Assembly: GCF_000286315.1 (NCBI RefSeq)
Contig: NZ_ALJG01000340.1
Coordinates: 1-32,006 of the forward strand
Direction of reading: 5' to 3'
DNA length: 32,006 nt
DNA from: Paenisporosarcina sp. TG20
GTDB taxonomy: Bacteria > Bacillota > Bacilli > Bacillales_A > Planococcaceae
Numbering within the stretch: position 1 is the stretch's first letter; every line of letters starts with the position of its first letter. This document shows positions 29,803-32,006 of the stretch, piece after piece. A program made the position numbers and the translations under genes. Under the pieces are notes generated by a model. It was not told where the DNA came from, did no database searches, and saw nothing but the letters and a program-made list of their open reading frames with translations.

Positions 29803-30840
29803 TTATGGATAAAGTGGTGATAATTCTAAACCGGTTGTTTCCTTCCAACCCATCATGATATTTACATTTTGTATAGCCTGGCCAGCAGCACCTTTCATCA
29901 CATTGTCGATGACAGAAACGATGATTAATTGATTCGTTCTCTCGTCAAGAGCAAAACCAATGTCACAGTAATTAGAACCATAAACTTCTTTTGTAGATGG
30001 ATAACTCCCATCAGTACGAATACGCACAAACTGACTATTTTGATAAAAATCTTTATATAACGAAACAATTTTGTCTAAGTTAACCGTTTCCGTTAGTTTC
30101 ATATAAATTGTACACAGTATCCCTCTTGTCATTGGCACCAGATGAGCGCTAAACGTTAGTTGAATAGGTTGATTAACGGTCTCAGATAGCACTTGTTCCA
30201 TTTCTGGAATATGTTGATGTTTGCCAAGTTTATAGGCTTTGATATTTTCATTCGTTTCAGAAAAATGTGTCCCTAGTGACAATCCTCTACCGGCACCCGA
30301 CACACCTGTCTTCCCATCAATGATGATTGAATTTTTATCAACCCAACCTTGTTTTAGAATAGGGGTAATCGCTAATAAAGATGCTGTAGGAAAACAGCCC
30401 GGATTTGCAATCAAATCAGCTCCTTCAATAGCATTTCGATTCAACTCACTTAGTCCATACACCGCTTTGTCCAAATATTCTTGTGAGGCGGAAGTCTTCA
30501 TATACCATTGTTCATAAACAGCTGGTGACTTCAAACGGAAATCACCGGATAAATCAATACACTTAATTCCTTTTTCGATGAGTTGCGGAATATATTCCTT
30601 ACTGACTCCAGCGGGTGTTGCAAAGAAGACTGCTTCTACTCCATCCGCTAACGCTTCAAAATCCATTGATTCGAATATCGGCAATTTGACGCCAGACAAA
30701 TGAGGAAATACATCTTCTCCATCTTTCCCAACATACGAGTTTGATAAGATAGAATGAATATTAATGTAGGGATGATTATTTATAAGCCTTACCAGTTCCA
30801 AACCACTATAGCCAGTAGCACCAACGATTACAGCTTTCAT
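29803..30840 (-). CDS. argC: N-acetyl-gamma-glutamyl-phosphate reductase
   Basis: It reduces N-acetylglutamyl phosphate with NADPH to the semialdehyde. The protein has 345 residues: Rossmann start MKAVIVGATGYSGLELVRLI, catalytic Cys in LIANPGCFPTAS, then KTGVSGAGRGLSLGTHFSE and KHQHIPEMEQ. Length and motifs are standard for ArgC. GGAG lies 8 nt upstream of the ATG. It is the first gene of argCJBD; regulation by ArgR/AhrC is expected, but I see no convincing operator. Confidence 0.94.
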   Translation of the reverse strand: MKAVIVGATGYSGLELVRLINNHPYINIHSILSNSYVGKDGEDVFPHLSGVKLPIFESMDFEALADGVEAVFFATPAGVSKEYIPQLIEKGIKCIDLSGDFRLKSPAVYEQWYMKTSASQEYLDKAVYGLSELNRNAIEGADLIANPGCFPTASLLAITPILKQGWVDKNSIIIDGKTGVSGAGRGLSLGTHFSETNENIKAYKLGKHQHIPEMEQVLSETVNQPIQLTFSAHLVPMTRGILCTIYMKLTETVNLDKIVSLYKDFYQNSQFVRIRTDGSYPSTKEVYGSNYCDIGFALDERTNQLIIVSVIDNVMKGAAGQAIQNVNIMMGWKETTGLELSPLYP

Positions 30841-30880
30841 TTTATCAACTCCAATATTTCATAATTGAATAATTCTTATT

Positions 30881-30909
30881 ATTATACATTTGTTTGTATC
30901 TATATTCAA
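30881..30909 (-). promoter_or_regulatory. Sigma-A-type promoter of argCJBD
   Basis: On the minus strand TTGAAT (30909-30904) and TATAAT (30886-30881) are 17 nt apart. A short inverted element GAATAATTC (about 30868-30876) follows, within the start region, where AhrC/ArgR would bind; its spacing does not fit the ARG box well. Confidence 0.78.
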
Positions 30910-30963
30910 CAAAAATAAAAACTTTTTATTTAGTCTATTTCGATTCATATTATTTATTAGTAC

Positions 30964-31010
30964 AAAAAAAGCGATAAACCCTTTATAAAAACTAAAGAGT
31001 TCTCGCTTTT
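30964..31010 (-). terminator. Terminator after the broken Cys/Met enzyme gene
   Basis: AAAAGCGA and TCGCTTTT arms (about 30967-30974 and 31003-31010) with inner CTTT/AAAG pairing are followed on the minus strand by a seven-T run. It isolates argC from upstream transcription. Confidence 0.75.
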
Positions 31011-31076
31011 GTCTAAACGTAACTGAAGATTAATTTAAGCTACATTTTCTGATTGGTAATGTAAATTTATATAATT

Positions 31077-31560
31077 TTATACTTTCAAAGCTGTCTTAAC
31101 ATGCTTAAATGCTTGATCAAAGTCTGCAATGATATCTTCAATATCTTCAATCCCACAAGATACCCTAATTAAACCTTCAGGAATTCCCATTGCTGCACGC
31201 TCTTCTGGCGTACATTCAACATGGCTTGTCGTACGAGCAGGCCCTACCGTGGTTTCAACTGCCCCAAGATTCGCAGCGCGATGTGCAAATTGCAATTTCG
31301 GAAGAAGATCTCTGACTGTGTCTACTCCACCCTTTACTGAAAAACTAAGCATGCCTCCAAAATCCTTCATTTGTCTTTTCGCAATATCGTGATGTGGATG
31401 AGTTTCAAGTCCTGGGTAGTAAACCTCTTCAACCATTTCTATCGTTAGTAAGTACTTCGCCAGAATCATTGCGTTTTTACATTGCTTTCGAACGCGAAGG
31501 TGAAGAGTTTTCATACCACGCAATAATAAGTACGCAGCCATTGGGTCCATTGTTGTAGAC
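31077..31560 (-). pseudogene. 3' part of a Cys/Met-metabolism PLP enzyme (cystathionine gamma-synthase/lyase or methionine gamma-lyase type), cut by an IS
   Basis: From TTMDPMAAYLLLRGMKTLHL to the end (FKHVKTALKV) about 160 residues follow the C-terminal domain of the trans-sulfuration family. Landmarks are VEEVYYPGLETHPHHDIAKR, GGMLSFSVKGG, NLGAVETTVGPARTTSH and GLIRVSCGIEDIEDIIADF. The N-terminal ~230 residues with the PLP lysine are not joined to it; the preceding codons belong to the end of an IS3-family element. The fragment cannot be active. Which member of the family it was cannot be said from this half. Confidence 0.87.
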
Positions 31561-32006
31561 TGACATAACGATTTGAGACACATATAAAACACCCCTTTAG
31601 GCTGCTTGTGCCCCAAATTCTTTGGGCGTCAGGTAGCCTAATTTTTCTAGGATCCGGTCTTCGTGGTAATAGCGCATGTATTCATTCACCTTCTCCATGA
31701 CATGGATATTGGGCATCGAATTGAATTTGACGTACTGGAATTCCTCCGATTTGATATTGGAATGGAACGATTCAATGACCGCATTATCCCAACAGTTTCC
31801 ACGCCGCGACATACTGCTCACAAGATGGTTCTCCTTGACCAAATCCTGGTACGCATACGAGGTATAGACGCTTCCTTGATCGGAGTGGATAATGATGCCT
31901 TCCGGATTCCCACGCATCTCCAGTGCTTCTTTCAACGTATCGGTGACCAACGTCGTTTGTTGATGATTGTACATCTTGTAGGTGACAATTTCATTATTGA
32001 ACAGGT
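31561..32006 (-). mobile_element. IS3-family insertion sequence (right-end part)
   Basis: The element enters the Cys/Met enzyme gene; its end appears to be near 31561, where TGACATAACGATTTGAGACA begins on the plus strand, with the transposase stop 36 bp inside. The other end, and so the target duplication, lies outside the window. The precise end is an estimate. Confidence 0.8.
31597..32006 (-). CDS. IS3-family (IS150 group) transposase OrfB, C-terminal part
   Basis: This DDE integrase-type transposase runs off the window edge; the frame is open upstream (LFNNEIVTYKMYNHQQ). Seen: the second catalytic Asp in IIHSDQGSVYTS, the SSMSRRGNCWDNAVIESFHS motif with the catalytic Glu, and the IS150-like C-terminus YMRYYHEDRILEKLGYLTPKEF. 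The first Asp is outside. No disruption is seen in the visible part, so the copy may be active. Confidence 0.92.
   Translation of the reverse strand, partial: LFNNEIVTYKMYNHQQTTLVTDTLKEALEMRGNPEGIIIHSDQGSVYTSYAYQDLVKENHLVSSMSRRGNCWDNAVIESFHSNIKSEEFQYVKFNSMPNIHVMEKVNEYMRYYHEDRILEKLGYLTPKEFGAQAA

Noticed and set aside
30860-30880. ARG box for AhrC/ArgR before argC
   Set aside because: GAATAATTC is present, but the half-sites are closer than in the 18-bp ARG box; not strong enough to list as an operator.

Overview
The window reads as chromosomal DNA of a low-G+C Gram-positive bacterium of the order Bacillales. Signs of this are strong AGGAGG-type ribosome binding sites, SAM-I (S-box) riboswitches, a sigma-W-type promoter, CcpA cre sites, an argCJBD operon, a LytS/LytT pair and TRAP genes with Bacillus-like neighbours. 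The Planococcaceae (Sporosarcina, Lysinibacillus and relatives) are my best guess; this is inference from gene content, not a measurement.

Layout. (1) 95-6965, minus strand: a sulfur operon behind one promoter and TWO tandem SAM-I riboswitches. It encodes an O-acetylhomoserine sulfhydrylase fused to a CoA-binding domain, an SsuABC-like ABC importer and an AcsA-type acetyl-CoA synthetase. (2) 7119-11735, minus: a CstA-family transporter (probably for pyruvate) beside a LytS/LytT two-component system, with a cre site before cstA. (3) 11736-13959: a gene-poor stretch with a hotdog thioesterase, a decayed acyl-CoA ligase, a dispersed repeat and an orphan 24-bp perfect palindrome. (4) 13960-20957, minus: a nine-gene sugar-acid operon, kdgR-hxlA-hxlB-dctPQM-kdgF-kdgK-kdgA. 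It combines a TRAP importer and the lower 2-keto-3-deoxygluconate pathway with the two ribulose-monophosphate enzymes, behind a promoter with 13-bp operator repeats and an embedded cre site. (5) 21670-25846, plus: a sigma-W-type promoter driving a DUF4178 protein, PspA, a DUF4247 lipoprotein, a DUF350 membrane protein and a membrane-anchored spermidine-synthase-like enzyme. This looks like an envelope-stress module linked to polyamines. (6) 25846-26416: a 288-bp tandem duplication, each copy carrying a palindrome repeated at exactly 21-bp spacing and ending in a terminator hairpin. (7) 26548-30909, minus: argC-argJ-argB-argD. (8) 30964-32006, minus: the 3' part of a Cys/Met PLP-enzyme gene cut by an IS3-family element that runs off the window.

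How the genes work together. In region 1, SAM shortage would switch on sulfur import and homocysteine synthesis. The acetate released by O-acetylhomoserine sulfhydrylation could be turned back into acetyl-CoA by the co-transcribed AcsA. In region 4, an imported sugar acid would be phosphorylated by KdgK and split by KdgA into pyruvate and glyceraldehyde-3-phosphate; why hexulose-phosphate synthase and isomerase are included is open. In region 5, PspA, a lipoprotein, a small membrane protein and a membrane-bound aminopropyltransferase-like enzyme share one stress promoter. The most novel-looking items are regions 4, 5 and 6 and the tandem riboswitch/acetate-recycling arrangement of region 1.
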